DNA of 64,000 nt, taken from contig PMNA01000013.1 of NCBI GenBank assembly GCA_003162055.1, forward strand, positions 239,443-303,442, in the 5' to 3' direction. The stretch's first letter is position 1. The number at the start of each line of letters is the position of its first letter. Source of the DNA: Actinomycetota bacterium (lineage in GTDB: Bacteria; Actinomycetota; Thermoleophilia; Gaiellales; Gaiellaceae). This document shows, in pieces, positions 26,968 through 36,615 of this stretch. The notes under the pieces are model-generated. The model saw nothing but the letters and a program-made list of their open reading frames with translations. It did not search any database and had not been told where the DNA came from. The position numbers were made by a program, and so were the translations under genes.

Positions 26968-27973
26968 GGCGCTCGAGAAACGCGGTGTCGAGGTCTCCTT
27001 CGCCGGCTCGTCCGAGCGCATGGAGGCCGAGCTGGTGCCGGAAGCCGGTTTTACCTTCGATTCCTTCCGCATCTCGGGCTTCCCGCGGCGACCAGGATTG
27101 AAGCTGGCGCGCGGGCTCGGCCGGGCTTTTCTGGCGCCCTTCTCCTGCCTGCGGATCCTCGGGCGTCGCAGGCCCGACGTCGTCTTCGGCGGCGGCGGCT
27201 ACGTGGCCGGGCCGATGGTTCTGGCGGCCTGGCTGAAACGGATTCCGGCCGCACTGAGCGAGGCGGACGCGCACCTCGGCCTGGCCAACAGGCTGGCCGA
27301 GCCGTTTGCGCGCCGCGTCTTCCTCGCCTTCCCGATCGAGCGGCACGAGAAGAATAAGTACCGCGTCACCGGCCGGCCGCTACCCGCGCGCTCTCGTGCG
27401 CCCGAGCGAACTCAGTCGCGCAAGCAGTTTGGGCTTCCAAAAAAAGGCCCCGTTCTGCTCGTGTTCGGTGGCAGCCAGGGGGCACGGGCGCTGAACGAGC
27501 TGATGGTCGAGCGCTTTGGCGAAAGCGGGCCGGCGATCCTGCATCTGGCCGGCCAGCGCGATTATCCGGCGCTCGCGCCGAGAGTGAAGCGCGCGGATTA
27601 CGTGCTGTTGGGATTCACGAACGAGTTCGGCGCGGCGCTCGCGGCCTGCGACCTGGCCCTGGCGCGCGCGGGCGGCTCGGTCTGGGAGCTGGCCGCCGCG
27701 GGAAAGCCGGCGCTACTCGTGCCCTATCCCTATGCGACCGCGGATCACCAGGCCAAGAACGCGAGTTACTTCGTCCAGGGCGGCGGGGCGATCGCGCTGC
27801 CCGAGAGCGAGCTCGAGCAGGTGCCCGCGAAGCTGCTGGAGTTACTCGGCGATCCCGACCGTCTGGAGGCGATGTCCGCGGCGATGCTGCGCCTGGCTCG
27901 ACCGAACGCCGCCGAGGAGATCGCGGACGAGTTGATCGAGCTGGCGCGCAAGCGCGGGAAGAGGGCAGCGTGA
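26885..27973 (+). CDS. murG: UDP-N-acetylglucosamine--lipid I GlcNAc transferase
   Basis: A 362-residue GT28 glycosyltransferase that makes lipid II on the cytoplasmic membrane face. The N-terminal Gly loop AAGGTAGHLMPALA, FGGGGYVAGPMV, the second Gly loop FGGSQGARALNE and the UDP-GlcNAc site RAGGSVWELAAAGKPALLVPYP are all present. ATG start lies 83 bp inside ftsW. The end overlaps murC by 4 bp. Confidence 0.96.
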   Translation: MEKEQPLRCLIAAGGTAGHLMPALAVAEALEKRGVEVSFAGSSERMEAELVPEAGFTFDSFRISGFPRRPGLKLARGLGRAFLAPFSCLRILGRRRPDVVFGGGGYVAGPMVLAAWLKRIPAALSEADAHLGLANRLAEPFARRVFLAFPIERHEKNKYRVTGRPLPARSRAPERTQSRKQFGLPKKGPVLLVFGGSQGARALNELMVERFGESGPAILHLAGQRDYPALAPRVKRADYVLLGFTNEFGAALAACDLALARAGGSVWELAAAGKPALLVPYPYATADHQAKNASYFVQGGGAIALPESELEQVPAKLLELLGDPDRLEAMSAAMLRLARPNAAEEIADELIELARKRGKRAA

Positions 27974-29163
27974 GCGCGCTCGCCGGACGGAAGATCTGGC
28001 TGGCCGGCATCGGCGGCGCCGGGATGAGCGCCTATGCCCTGATCGCCAAGGCCTGGGGAGCGGAGGTGTCGGGCTGGGACAAGGCCGAGACGCCCTACCT
28101 GACGAACGTGCGCGCGGCCGGAATCCCGGTCGAGATCGCGCCCGAGCCGACCTTGCCGGGCTCCGAGCTGGAGCGCTACGTCTCGACCGCCTTTGTCGGG
28201 CGCGTCGAGGGCCGGCCCCGCGCCGAGCTGCTGGCCGAGCTCGTCTCGCTGCGCAAGTCGATAGTCGTCTCGGGCGCCCACGGCAAGACCACCACGAGCG
28301 GGATGATCGCCTTCTGTCTCGATCGGCTCGGGCTCGATCCGGCCTTCATCATCGGGGGCGAGATCTCCCAGCTGAGCGGCAACGCTCGCGCCGGCTCCGG
28401 CTGGCTGGTGGTGGAGGGAGACGAGTCCGATCGCTCGGTAGCGGCGCTTAGGCCCGAGATCGCCGTGCTGCTGAACGTCGACCTTGATCATCACACCACC
28501 TACGCTTCGCTGGCCGAGGTCACGCAGCTGTTCGAGGACTGGCTTGCACAGGTGCCGCAGGTCGTGCGCGCCGAAGAGCTCGAGCCGGTCGAACTGCCGC
28601 TGGCGCTGCCCGGCGAGCACAACCGCTTGAACGCCGCTGCGGCGCTGGCCGCGCTCGAGCTGGCTGGAGTGGAGCGCAGCGCGGCCGAGCGGGTAATCGT
28701 CGAGTACCGTGGTGCCGGCAGGCGCTTCGAGGCGCGTGGCGAGGCCGCCGGCGTGCGCGTCTTTGACGACTACGGGCATCATCCGGCCGAGGTTGCAGCC
28801 ACTCTGGTCGCGGCGCGCGAAGAAGCGGGGGAGGGGCGTCTGGCCGTCTTCTTCCAGCCCCACCTCTATTCCCGCACGCGCCACCTGGCGCGCGAGTTCG
28901 CCCAGGCGCTCGCGGCCGCCGACGCGGTTTGCATCGCCGATATCTACGCCGCGCGCGAGGATCCCGTGGCCGGCGTGAGTGGAAAGCTGGTCGTCGACGC
29001 TCTCGCCGAGATCAGGCCGGGAATGCCGCTTGCCTGGGTGCCGACGCTCGAAGACGGAGTCCGTTTCCTGGCCGGCTGGGCTAGAGCCGGAGACCTGGTC
29101 TTCACGATCGGCGCGGGCGACGTCGACAAGGCGGGGCCGCTGCTTCTGGAGGCACTGAGATGA
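27970..29163 (+). CDS. murC: UDP-N-acetylmuramate--L-alanine ligase (compact form)
   Basis: A 397-residue Mur ligase that adds the first stem residue, L-Ala. GIGGAGMSAYAL (N-terminal), SGAHGKTTTSG (ATP loop, ~residue 99), EGDESDRS, NVDLDHHTTY, GEHNRLNAAAA and DDYGHHPAEV identify it. The family is usually about 450-490 residues. Here the stretch between the FEDWL helix and GEHN is only about 20 residues, roughly 50 fewer than in E. coli MurC, so an outer part of the central domain is missing while all catalytic motifs remain. GTG start in a 4-bp overlap with murG; the end overlaps murB. Confidence 0.94.
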   Translation: MSALAGRKIWLAGIGGAGMSAYALIAKAWGAEVSGWDKAETPYLTNVRAAGIPVEIAPEPTLPGSELERYVSTAFVGRVEGRPRAELLAELVSLRKSIVVSGAHGKTTTSGMIAFCLDRLGLDPAFIIGGEISQLSGNARAGSGWLVVEGDESDRSVAALRPEIAVLLNVDLDHHTTYASLAEVTQLFEDWLAQVPQVVRAEELEPVELPLALPGEHNRLNAAAALAALELAGVERSAAERVIVEYRGAGRRFEARGEAAGVRVFDDYGHHPAEVAATLVAAREEAGEGRLAVFFQPHLYSRTRHLAREFAQALAAADAVCIADIYAAREDPVAGVSGKLVVDALAEIRPGMPLAWVPTLEDGVRFLAGWARAGDLVFTIGAGDVDKAGPLLLEALR

Positions 29164-30059
29164 AGATCGAAGAGGACGTGGCTCTCGGCCGCTACACCAC
29201 TTTCGGCAGCGGGGGACCGGCGCGCGGCTTCGCGCGGGCGCGTAGTGAGGAGGACGTGACGGCGGCGCTCGCCTGGGCGAGCGAGCGTGACCTGCCCGTC
29301 CTGCCACTTGGCTTCGGCTCCAACCTGCTCGTCGCGGACGTTGGCGTCGAGGCACTCGCGCTCAGGCTCGAGGGTGAGCTGGCCTCCGTCACGATCGAGG
29401 GCGAGAAGATCATCGCCGGCGGCGGAGCGGCCGATGCGCTCTGCGCGCGCCAGGCGCAGGAAGCCGGGCTCTCGGGGCTCGAGTTCGCGGCCTCGATCCC
29501 GGGCACGGTCGGCGGCGGCGTCTGTATGAACGCGGGCGCCTGGGGCAGTGACTTCGGCGCGGTGCTGGAAAGGGCGCTGGTCGTCGGGCGCGAGCGCTCT
29601 CGCTGGCTCGACCGCGGCGAGCTTGGCCTCCGCTACCGGGGCTCCAACCTCAGGCCCGGGCAGATCGTCGTCAAGGCTGAATTCCAGCTCGAGCGAAGCC
29701 GAACGGAGGAAATCCAGCGCGGCGTTCGGGCCAAGAAGGAGCAGCGCAAATCGAGCCAGCCGTCCGGTCTCCGCACCTTCGGCAGCGTATTCAAGAATCC
29801 CGCGCACGAATTCGGCGCCGGGCGCATGATCGATGCCTGTTCTCTCAAGGGGGAGCAGATCGGCGGAGCAAGAATCTCGCTCCAGCATGCGAACTTCATC
29901 GAGAACTGCGGCGGCGCGACCACGGCCGATGCGCTCGCGCTGATCGGGCTCGCCCGCCGACGGGTGCACGAACAGTTCGGCGTTATGCTCGAGCCCGAGG
30001 TCCGCCTGGTCGGCAAGATCTCGCTGCCACCCTTCGAAGCCGACGGCCAGAGCGGGTAG
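29160..30059 (+). CDS. murB: UDP-N-acetylenolpyruvoylglucosamine reductase
   Basis: A 299-residue FAD enzyme reducing enolpyruvyl-UDP-GlcNAc to UDP-MurNAc. YTTFGSGGPA, LPLGFGSNLLVAD (FAD-binding) and GLEFAASIPGTVGGGVCMNAGAWG are diagnostic, and the catalytic Ser lies in TFGSVFKNP. The C-terminal MLEPEVRLVG holds the conserved Glu. The length fits a type IIb enzyme. ATG start in a 4-bp overlap with murC. With murA at 54.7 kb it completes the UDP-MurNAc branch. Confidence 0.96.
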   Translation: MKIEEDVALGRYTTFGSGGPARGFARARSEEDVTAALAWASERDLPVLPLGFGSNLLVADVGVEALALRLEGELASVTIEGEKIIAGGGAADALCARQAQEAGLSGLEFAASIPGTVGGGVCMNAGAWGSDFGAVLERALVVGRERSRWLDRGELGLRYRGSNLRPGQIVVKAEFQLERSRTEEIQRGVRAKKEQRKSSQPSGLRTFGSVFKNPAHEFGAGRMIDACSLKGEQIGGARISLQHANFIENCGGATTADALALIGLARRRVHEQFGVMLEPEVRLVGKISLPPFEADGQSG

Positions 30060-30090
30060 GAGCGACTCCAGTCGCCGCGAATTACGCGCC

Positions 30091-30915
30091 GTGGCCAGCA
30101 AATCCCGCAGGACGAGCGCGCGCGTCGTCGTGCCTATGAAGCGTCGACGTAAGCAGCGCCGTGGGCCGGCCGCACGCCTGCCGAGCGGGCGCACGATCGC
30201 GCTTCTATTCGCCGTTCTGCTGGCGATGGTCGGTCTGTACATGCTGGCCTTGAAGAGCTCGCTTTTCGCGCTCGAGAAGGTCGAGGTCAGGGGCGCCACT
30301 CCGGCCCTGACGCGGCAGATCGACGCCGTCATCAAGCCCTTCCGCGGCCGGAGTTTGGTCGGTCTCAACAAGACCCGTGTAGAGCAGGCGATTCTGGCAA
30401 TTCCAGAGGTGAAGACGGCGCAGGTCGATCGTGCTTTTCCGAACACGCTGCGCGTCGTCGTCGCACGCGAGCTTCCGGTCGCCGTGCTTCGCCGCGGCGG
30501 CGATGCCTGGGTGATCGCCTCGAGCGGCAAGGTCGTCCGCACGCTTCGCCGCGGCCGCGGCCAGGATCTGCCTCGAGTCTGGGTGCCTGCTTCGGTAGCG
30601 GTGAGGATCGGCAGTACGCTCGCGGACAGCGGCGCCAGGGCGGCGATCGGGGTGCTCGTTGCGCTGCAGGGCCCCGGGCACTCGATCAAGCCCAGCAGCG
30701 TGGTCGCCCAGGGCGGTGACCTGACGCTAAAGCTCGGCTCGAGCAGCGAGCTGCGTTTCGGCGAAGCTTCGGACGTGGCGCTCAAGCTGGCCGTCGCCGA
30801 GAAGATTTTGCCCGGCATTGCAACACCTCCTGCCGGGTCGATTGCCTATCTCGACGTGAGCGTTCCCGACCGGGCGGTAGGTGGAACGGAGTTGAAGTCG
30901 AACCAGGGTCATTAG
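30091..30915 (+). CDS. ftsQ: Cell division protein FtsQ/DivIB
   Basis: A 274-residue bitopic protein: a basic cytoplasmic tail (residues 1-33, with MKRRRKQRRG), one membrane helix (~36-55), then a POTRA domain beginning FALEKVEVRGATPAL and the FtsQ domain (IPEVKTAQVDRAFPNTLRVVVARELPVAVLR form). It links the early divisome to FtsL/DivIC. GTG start 31 bp after murB. The ftsZ promoter follows immediately. Confidence 0.92.
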   Translation: MASKSRRTSARVVVPMKRRRKQRRGPAARLPSGRTIALLFAVLLAMVGLYMLALKSSLFALEKVEVRGATPALTRQIDAVIKPFRGRSLVGLNKTRVEQAILAIPEVKTAQVDRAFPNTLRVVVARELPVAVLRRGGDAWVIASSGKVVRTLRRGRGQDLPRVWVPASVAVRIGSTLADSGARAAIGVLVALQGPGHSIKPSSVVAQGGDLTLKLGSSSELRFGEASDVALKLAVAEKILPGIATPPAGSIAYLDVSVPDRAVGGTELKSNQGH

Positions 30916-30947
30916 AGTGGGAGTGCTCCAATACGCTGATTGGCGCG

Positions 30948-30976
30948 TTGACAGTCGTAGAAAGGGCGCGTACGCT
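30948..30976 (+). promoter_or_regulatory. ftsZ promoter
   Basis: TTGACA at 30948-30953 is a perfect -35, with a 17-bp spacer to TACGCT at 30971-30976 (4 of 6 to the -10 consensus). Transcription would start near 30983, giving a leader of about 50 nt to the ftsZ ATG. A CCAAT/ATTGG inverted repeat at 30928-30943 lies just upstream and could be an operator. A separate strong ftsZ promoter at the end of the dcw cluster is common in bacteria. Confidence 0.7.
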
Positions 30977-31034
30977 GCCGTTTCACTAGCGCTCGGTGAT
31001 TTGCCGAAATCGATATCAAGTTGAGTCGCAGAAG

Positions 31035-32102
31035 ATGAAAGACCAATCGAACAGCTATCTCGCGGTGATAAAGGTCGTCGGTGTCGGCGGCGGCGGCTCT
31101 AATGCGGTCAATCGCATGGTCGACGCCCATATCTCCGGGGTCGAGTTCATCGTCGTGAACACCGATGCGCAGGCGCTTCTGATGTGCGACGCCGATATCA
31201 AGATCCACATCGGCGCGAAGGCGACGCGCGGGCTCGGCGCTGGCGCCAACCCGGAAATAGGGAAGGCGGCCGCCGAGGAGAGTCGCGACGAATTGAAGGA
31301 GGCGCTCAAGGGCGCGGACATGGTCTTCGTCACGGCCGGCGAGGGTGGCGGCACGGGCACCGGCGCGGCACCTGTCGTCGCCGAGATAGCGCTGGAGCTA
31401 GGCGCGCTCACCGTCGGCGTGGTCACGAATCCCTTCAGTTTCGAGGGCCAGAAACGGGCGAGCCAGGCGCTACGCGGAATCGACGAGCTGCGCGATCGGG
31501 TCGACACACTGATCGTGGTCGAGAACGACCGCCTGCTCGAGGTCGTGGAGAAGAAGACAACCGTCGTCGAAGCCTTCAAGATGGCCGACGATGTTCTGCG
31601 TCAGGGCGTGCAAGGCATCACCGACCTGATCACGACCCCGGGCGTCGTCAATCTCGATTTCGCCGACGTGCGCACGATCATGCGCGACGCCGGCACGGCG
31701 GTAATTGGCATCGGCATCGGCTCGGGCCCGAACCGCGCCACCGAAGCGGCCCAGTTGGCTATCGCATCGCCGCTTCTGAATGCTTCGATCGAGGGTGCCA
31801 CCGGCGTGCTACTGAACATCTCCGGCGGCTCGGACATCGGTCTGTTCGAGGTGAACGAGGCCGCCGAGCTGGTAACGGCGGCATCCGATGCGAGCGCGAA
31901 CGTGATCTTCGGCGCCGTGATCGACGAATCGCTCAAGGGCGATGTGCGCGTGACGGTTATCGCCACCGGCTTCGGCGCCGGCGGAGAGCACCGGCGCTGG
32001 CGTGCAACCAGAAAAGGCGAGCCCAGGCGCGAGACCGCGCCCGAGACGTTCGAGGTGCCCTCGGAAGTACTCGAGATCCCCTCGTTCCTGCGCGAGGACT
32101 AA
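31035..32102 (+). CDS. ftsZ: Cell division GTPase FtsZ
   Basis: A 355-residue tubulin homologue that forms the Z ring. [13 protein letters not shown] is the first nucleotide loop, GGGTGTG at residues 104-110 the tubulin signature, and NLDFADVR the catalytic T7 loop. The C-terminal linker is very short and ends in [12 protein letters not shown], the actinobacterial type of tail that binds SepF. No ftsA is present, and sepF is at 62.8 kb. ATG 31035 was chosen over the upstream in-frame ATG because it gives the family N-terminus. The -35/-10 promoter is upstream. Confidence 0.97.
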   Translation: MKDQSNSYLAVIKVVGVGGGGSNAVNRMVDAHISGVEFIVVNTDAQALLMCDADIKIHIGAKATRGLGAGANPEIGKAAAEESRDELKEALKGADMVFVTAGEGGGTGTGAAPVVAEIALELGALTVGVVTNPFSFEGQKRASQALRGIDELRDRVDTLIVVENDRLLEVVEKKTTVVEAFKMADDVLRQGVQGITDLITTPGVVNLDFADVRTIMRDAGTAVIGIGIGSGPNRATEAAQLAIASPLLNASIEGATGVLLNISGGSDIGLFEVNEAAELVTAASDASANVIFGAVIDESLKGDVRVTVIATGFGAGGEHRRWRATRKGEPRRETAPETFEVPSEVLEIPSFLRED

Positions 32103-32157
32103 GAGCTCGATTGCCTAGCAACGGCGCGGCGCCCGCCATGACGGGGCGGCGCGGATT

Positions 32158-32182
32158 CGCTACGAAAACGGCCCGCGTAGCG
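32158..32182 (+). terminator. Hairpin downstream of ftsZ
   Basis: CGCTACG (32158-32164) and CGTAGCG (32176-32182) are perfect 7-bp reverse complements with an 11-nt loop, in the 146-bp gap between ftsZ and gcvT. There is no T-run after it, so intrinsic termination is uncertain. I looked for a glycine riboswitch here because gcvT follows and saw none. Confidence 0.35.
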
Positions 32183-32248
32183 CCAGTGCATCTTCTAGCT
32201 AAGCCCGATCAAGCATTGGGCCGCCCAGGTGGATAGCATCGGCCGGGC

Positions 32249-33325
32249 ATGCCGGGACTCTTGCGAACGCCGCTCTTCGACCGTCACGTTGCGCTCGGCG
32301 CACGCATGGTCACCTTCGCCGGCTACGAGATGCCGGTCTTCTACGAAGGGCTGATCGGCGAGCACAAGGCCGTGCGAACGGACAGCGGCGCCTTCGACGC
32401 CTCGCACATGGGCGTACTCGAGATCGACGGGCCGGGGACGCACCGGGCGCTTCAAGGCCTGCTCTCGAACGACCTCGATCGCATCCATCCCGGCCAGGCT
32501 CAGTACGAGCTGCTGACCAACGAGAAGGGCGGCATCGTCGATGACCTGATCGTCTATCGGCGCGGCGAAGACGAGTACCTGGTGATCGTGAACGCGGCCA
32601 ACCGCGAGACCGATGTGAGCTGGCTGACAGATCGTCTGCCGAAGAGCGCCAACTTTCGTGACGTCTCGGACGGACGGGCGCTGATCGCCGTTCAGGGCCC
32701 GGGAGCGCTGCAGCGCCTGGAGCTCGAGCCGGCGGCTTCCTTCACCTTCGCCGAGATCGAGCTGTTCGGCGTGCCCTGCACCTGCGCGCGCACCGGCTAC
32801 ACGGGCGAGGCCGGCTGCGAGCTGGTCTGCGCCGCCGAGAGGTCCGTCGAGCTGTGGGACGCGATTCTTGCCGCCGGCGTCGTTCCCTGTGGCCTGGGCG
32901 CCCGCGACACGCTCCGGCTCGAAGCCTGCCTACCCTTACACGGTCAGGACATCACGCCCCAGACCGACCCGATCTCGGCCGGACTGGGCTGGGCGGTCCA
33001 GCTCGGCAAGACGTTCACCGGGGTCGAGCGGCTGCGACGGATCGCCGCCGAAGGGCCGGACAAGCTGTTGGTCCCCTTTGTGATGGATCAGCCCGGGATT
33101 CCGCGCCAGGGCATGCCGATCGTCCCCTACGGTCGGGTCACTTCGGGCTCGCACTCGCCGATGCTCGACATCGGCATCGGCATGGGCTACGTGGCGCCGC
33201 ACAAGACCCCGCCCGGGTCGATGCTGACGATCGACGTGCGCGGACGACCGCTGTGGGCGAAAGTAGTGACCAAGCCCATCTACACGAGTTCCCGGAACTA
33301 CATCGATAGAAAAGGAGAGTGGTGA
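32249..33325 (+). CDS. gcvT: Aminomethyltransferase, T protein of the glycine cleavage system
   Basis: A 358-residue folate enzyme that takes the aminomethyl group from lipoyl-GcvH, releasing ammonia and methylene-tetrahydrofolate. TPLFDRHVALGARMV at the start, SHMGVLEIDGPG, NEKGGIVDDLIVY (catalytic Asp region), GYTGEAGCEL and the C-terminal GYVAPH are family motifs. Normal length. First gene of gcvT-gcvH-gcvPA-gcvPB, with a 3-bp gap to gcvH. Confidence 0.95.
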   Translation: MPGLLRTPLFDRHVALGARMVTFAGYEMPVFYEGLIGEHKAVRTDSGAFDASHMGVLEIDGPGTHRALQGLLSNDLDRIHPGQAQYELLTNEKGGIVDDLIVYRRGEDEYLVIVNAANRETDVSWLTDRLPKSANFRDVSDGRALIAVQGPGALQRLELEPAASFTFAEIELFGVPCTCARTGYTGEAGCELVCAAERSVELWDAILAAGVVPCGLGARDTLRLEACLPLHGQDITPQTDPISAGLGWAVQLGKTFTGVERLRRIAAEGPDKLLVPFVMDQPGIPRQGMPIVPYGRVTSGSHSPMLDIGIGMGYVAPHKTPPGSMLTIDVRGRPLWAKVVTKPIYTSSRNYIDRKGEW

Positions 33326-33328
33326 GTC

Positions 33329-33724
33329 GTGGCCGCTGCTGAGAACTACCCGGCCGATCTGAAGTACCACAGCGAGCACGACTGGGCTCGCATCGAGGGC
33401 GCCGAGGCCGTGTTCGGTATCACCTGGAAGGCACAGGACATGCTCGGTGAGCTCGTTTTCTTCCAGCCGCCCGCCGTCGGCGCGGAGATCGCCAAGGACG
33501 CCGTCTATGGTGAGATCGAGTCAGTCAAGGCCGTCTCCGATCTGGTCGCCCCGCTTTCCGGCAAGGTCGTCGCGATCAACGAGAAGGTCGAGTCCGCGCC
33601 CGAGACGATCAACGACGATCCGTACGGCGAGGGCTGGCTGGTTCGCGTCGAGCTCGCCGATCCGGGCGAGGCCGAGGGCCTGCTCGACGTCGAGGCCTAC
33701 AAACAGCTTCTGAGCGAGGAATAG
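33329..33724 (+). CDS. gcvH: Glycine cleavage system H protein
   Basis: A 131-residue lipoyl carrier that shuttles the aminomethyl group between the P, T and L proteins. The lipoylation site is the Lys in EIESVKAVSDLVAPLSG, about residue 70; HDWARIE and NDDPYGEGWLV are conserved flanks. GTG start with AAAGGAG about 10 bp upstream. Lipoate attachment genes and the L protein are not in the window. Confidence 0.96.
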   Translation: MAAAENYPADLKYHSEHDWARIEGAEAVFGITWKAQDMLGELVFFQPPAVGAEIAKDAVYGEIESVKAVSDLVAPLSGKVVAINEKVESAPETINDDPYGEGWLVRVELADPGEAEGLLDVEAYKQLLSEE

Positions 33725-33730
33725 AGCAGC

Positions 33731-35065
33731 GTGGGAACCGGCTATCTGGCGCTGACCGACGCCGACAGAGAGGCGATGCTGCAAGCGATCGGGGTCGCCT
33801 CGATCGAGGAGTTGTTCGCCGACATCCCCGAGCAGGTGCGCCTGAAGCGCGAGCTCGAGCTACCGCCGCCCGCCTCGGAGCTCGAGGTCGAGCGCGAGCT
33901 GAGTGCGCTGGCGAGTCGCAACGTCGACAACGGTCGCGAGCTTTCCTTCCTCGGCGCCGGCGTCTACGACCATTACGTTCCGGCGATCGTCGAAGCCGTC
34001 ATCTCCCGACCGGAGTTCCTCACCGCCTACACGCCCTACCAACCCGAGCTGAGTCAGGGACTACTGCAGGCCATCTTCGAGTACCAGACGGTGATCTGCG
34101 AGCTGACCGGGATGGAGGTCTCGAACGCCTCCGGTTACGACGGCGCCACGGTCGCGGCCGACGCCTGCTTCATGGCCGCCCACGCAACGGGCCGAAAGAA
34201 GATCGCCGTCGCCGAGACGGTCAATCCCCAGGTACGCCAGGTCATCAAGACCTATGCGCCGGGCTTCGGGTTGGAGATCGTGGAGGTTCCTCATTTTGGT
34301 GGCGTGACCGACCCCGAGGTTTTCCTGACCGCCGCGCAGGACGCGGCTGCCGCGATCTTCCAGCAGCCGAACTTCTTCGGTTGCCTGGAAGCGGCGCCCG
34401 ACCTGGCGCGCGCGGCCAGCGAGGCGGGCGCGCTCGCGGTGGCGCACGTAGATCCGCTCTCGCTCGGCGTGCTCGAGGCGCCTGGCAACTACGGTTGCCA
34501 GATCGCGATCGGTGAGGGCCAGGCGGCCGGAAACCGGCTCTCCTTCGGCGGGCCGCACTTCGGCTTTCTGGCGGCGAAAAAGGATCTGATCAGGCGCATG
34601 CCCGGTCGCATCAGCGGCCAGACGGTCGACCGGGCAGGTAGGCGCGGCTTCGTTCTCACCTTCCAGACCCGCGAGCAGCACATCCGCCGCGAGAAGGCGA
34701 CCTCGAACATCACCACAAACCAGTCGCTCTGCGCACTGGCCGGGCTCGTCTACCTCTCCTGGCTGGGGCCGCGCGGCCTGCGCGAGCTGGGGGAGACCTG
34801 CCTCGGCCTGACCGAGCTGGCGAAGTCGAAGATCGGTCTTCCGCTTGCCTTTGAAGCGCCGGTTTTCAAGGAGTTCGCGGTTAGGACCAATCGCCCCAGC
34901 GAAGAGGTGGTGCGGGAGGCGAAGAAGCTGGGTGTCAATCCCGGTTACCCGCTCGGGCGCGACCACCCGGGGCTGGAAGACGTTCTTCTGATTGCCCTGA
35001 CCGAGAAGCGCTCGCCCGCCGATGTCGAGCGCTTGGCCGAGGTGCTGGCGGAGGTTACGGCATGA
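33731..35065 (+). CDS. gcvPA: Glycine dehydrogenase (decarboxylating) subunit 1
   Basis: A 444-residue N-terminal half of the PLP-dependent P protein, which decarboxylates glycine. [48 protein letters not shown] and the [12 protein letters not shown] segment are typical. The split into GcvPA and GcvPB is the two-subunit form seen in many Gram-positives, unlike the ~950-residue single chain of proteobacteria. GTG start 6 bp after gcvH; the end overlaps gcvPB by 4 bp. Confidence 0.95.
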   Translation: MGTGYLALTDADREAMLQAIGVASIEELFADIPEQVRLKRELELPPPASELEVERELSALASRNVDNGRELSFLGAGVYDHYVPAIVEAVISRPEFLTAYTPYQPELSQGLLQAIFEYQTVICELTGMEVSNASGYDGATVAADACFMAAHATGRKKIAVAETVNPQVRQVIKTYAPGFGLEIVEVPHFGGVTDPEVFLTAAQDAAAAIFQQPNFFGCLEAAPDLARAASEAGALAVAHVDPLSLGVLEAPGNYGCQIAIGEGQAAGNRLSFGGPHFGFLAAKKDLIRRMPGRISGQTVDRAGRRGFVLTFQTREQHIRREKATSNITTNQSLCALAGLVYLSWLGPRGLRELGETCLGLTELAKSKIGLPLAFEAPVFKEFAVRTNRPSEEVVREAKKLGVNPGYPLGRDHPGLEDVLLIALTEKRSPADVERLAEVLAEVTA

Positions 35066-36519
35066 GCGAGTGGTGCGAGCTACCGCTGATCTTCGAGCGT
35101 TCGAAGCCTGGCCGCTCCGCCTACTCGCTGCCGCGCTACGAGCTACCCAAGGCGGAAGTTCCGGCCGCGCTGGCGCGAACCGAGGCGCCGCGCTTGCCCG
35201 AGCTGGCCGAGCCCGATCTGGCCCGCCACTTCTCGGCGCTGGCCGAGCGCAACTTCGGCATCGACTCCGGCTTCTACCCGCTCGGCTCCTGCACGATGAA
35301 GTACAACCCGCGCCTGAACGAGCGCCTGGCCGCCCTGCCTGGATTCGCCGACCTACACCCGCACCAGTCGCCTGAAGACGCGCAGGGCGCGCTCGAGCTC
35401 TGCTACCAACTGCAGCAAGCATTAGCCGAGATCTCCGGCCTCGATGCCGTCACGCTGCAGCCCGCGGCCGGCTCGCAGGGCGAGCTGACCGGACTGATGC
35501 TGGTGCGCGCCTACTTCCAGGATCGCGGCGAGCTCGAGCAGCGGCGCAAGGTGGTCGTGCCCGATACGGCGCACGGCACCAACCCGGCCAGCGTCACCAT
35601 GTCCGGCTTCGAGCTGCAGCCGGTCAAGACGGACGCGCGCGGCAATCTCGACCTCGAAGATCTACGCCGCGTAGTCGGCCCGGACACCGCCGCGCTGATG
35701 CTGACCAACCCCTCGACGCTCGGGCTGTTCGAAGAGGGCATCGTCGAGCTGGCGCGTATCTTCCACGAGGTCGGGGCGCTCCTCTACTACGACGGCGCCA
35801 ACCTGAACGCAGTCTGTGGCATCTCGCGCCCCGGCGACATGGGCTTCGACGTCGTCCACTTCAATCTGCACAAGACCTTCTCGACCCCGCACGGCGGCGG
35901 CGGCCCCGGCGCCGGACCGGTGGCGGTGCGCCGTGCGCTCGAGCCCTTCCTGCCCGTGCCGCGAATCGTGCGCAGTAAGGACGGCGCCTTCTCGCTCGAT
36001 TCAGAGCTGCCGAAGTCGATCGGGCGGGTGCGCGGCTTTCTCGGGCCTTTCGGCGTGCTCGTCAAGGCCTATGCCTTCATCCGCGTCTACGGCCCGGCTC
36101 TGAAGGAGATGTCCGAGGCGGCCGTGCTCAACGCCAATTACCTCCTGAGCCGGCTGAAGGACGTCTACGAGCTGCGCTACGACCGCCTCTGCAAGCACGA
36201 GTTCGTGCTCTCGGCCGCCGCTCTCAAGCGCGAGCACGGGATCTCGGCACTGGACGTGGCCAAGCGACTGATGGACTACGACATCCATCCGCCCACGGTC
36301 TACTTCCCGCTGGTCGTGCCCGAGGCACTGATGATCGAGCCGACCGAGACCGAGTCGCTCGAGACCCTGGACGCGTTCGTGGACGCGATGCGCCGGATAG
36401 CCGCCGAGGCGGCCGATACACCGGAGCTGCTGCACGAGGCGCCGCACGGTCGCTCGGTCGAGCGCCTGGACGAAGCCGCCGCGGTCAAGCGCGCGATCGT
36501 CCGCTATGAGCCTGAATAA
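35062..36519 (+). CDS. gcvPB: Glycine dehydrogenase (decarboxylating) subunit 2
   Basis: A 485-residue C-terminal half of the P protein carrying the cofactor. The PLP lysine lies in [57 protein letters not shown] and [11 protein letters not shown] are conserved. It pairs with GcvPA as an alpha2beta2 enzyme. ATG start in a 4-bp overlap. An inverted repeat that could end the operon follows 5 bp after its stop. Confidence 0.95.
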   Translation: MSEWCELPLIFERSKPGRSAYSLPRYELPKAEVPAALARTEAPRLPELAEPDLARHFSALAERNFGIDSGFYPLGSCTMKYNPRLNERLAALPGFADLHPHQSPEDAQGALELCYQLQQALAEISGLDAVTLQPAAGSQGELTGLMLVRAYFQDRGELEQRRKVVVPDTAHGTNPASVTMSGFELQPVKTDARGNLDLEDLRRVVGPDTAALMLTNPSTLGLFEEGIVELARIFHEVGALLYYDGANLNAVCGISRPGDMGFDVVHFNLHKTFSTPHGGGGPGAGPVAVRRALEPFLPVPRIVRSKDGAFSLDSELPKSIGRVRGFLGPFGVLVKAYAFIRVYGPALKEMSEAAVLNANYLLSRLKDVYELRYDRLCKHEFVLSAAALKREHGISALDVAKRLMDYDIHPPTVYFPLVVPEALMIEPTETESLETLDAFVDAMRRIAAEAADTPELLHEAPHGRSVERLDEAAAVKRAIVRYEPE

Positions 36520-36524
36520 GGGCT

Positions 36525-36582
36525 CGAGTATCGAGAGTGCGTACGACTCACTTGAGTCCGACCGCCTGAGCGGCGATACTCG
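36525..36582 (+). terminator. Inverted repeat after the glycine cleavage operon
   Basis: CGAGTATCG (36525-36533) and CGATACTCG (36574-36582) are perfect 9-bp reverse complements. The 40-nt loop contains a smaller hairpin, GACTC/GAGTC at 36545-36558. Position directly after gcvPB suggests an end-of-operon structure. No T-run is present, so Rho-independent function is unsure. Confidence 0.45.
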
Positions 36583-36615
36583 GCCTACCGGAGCTATTGG
36601 GAGAGGGGTGTCGCC

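Noticed and set aside
31184..32236. A 350-codon frame over ftsZ
   Set aside because: A shadow of ftsZ in another frame with Arg-rich sequence and no homology.
32103..32248. Glycine riboswitch upstream of gcvT
   Set aside because: The 146 bp contain a 7-bp hairpin but no recognisable tandem aptamer pattern, and the region is too short for a typical two-aptamer glycine riboswitch plus platform.
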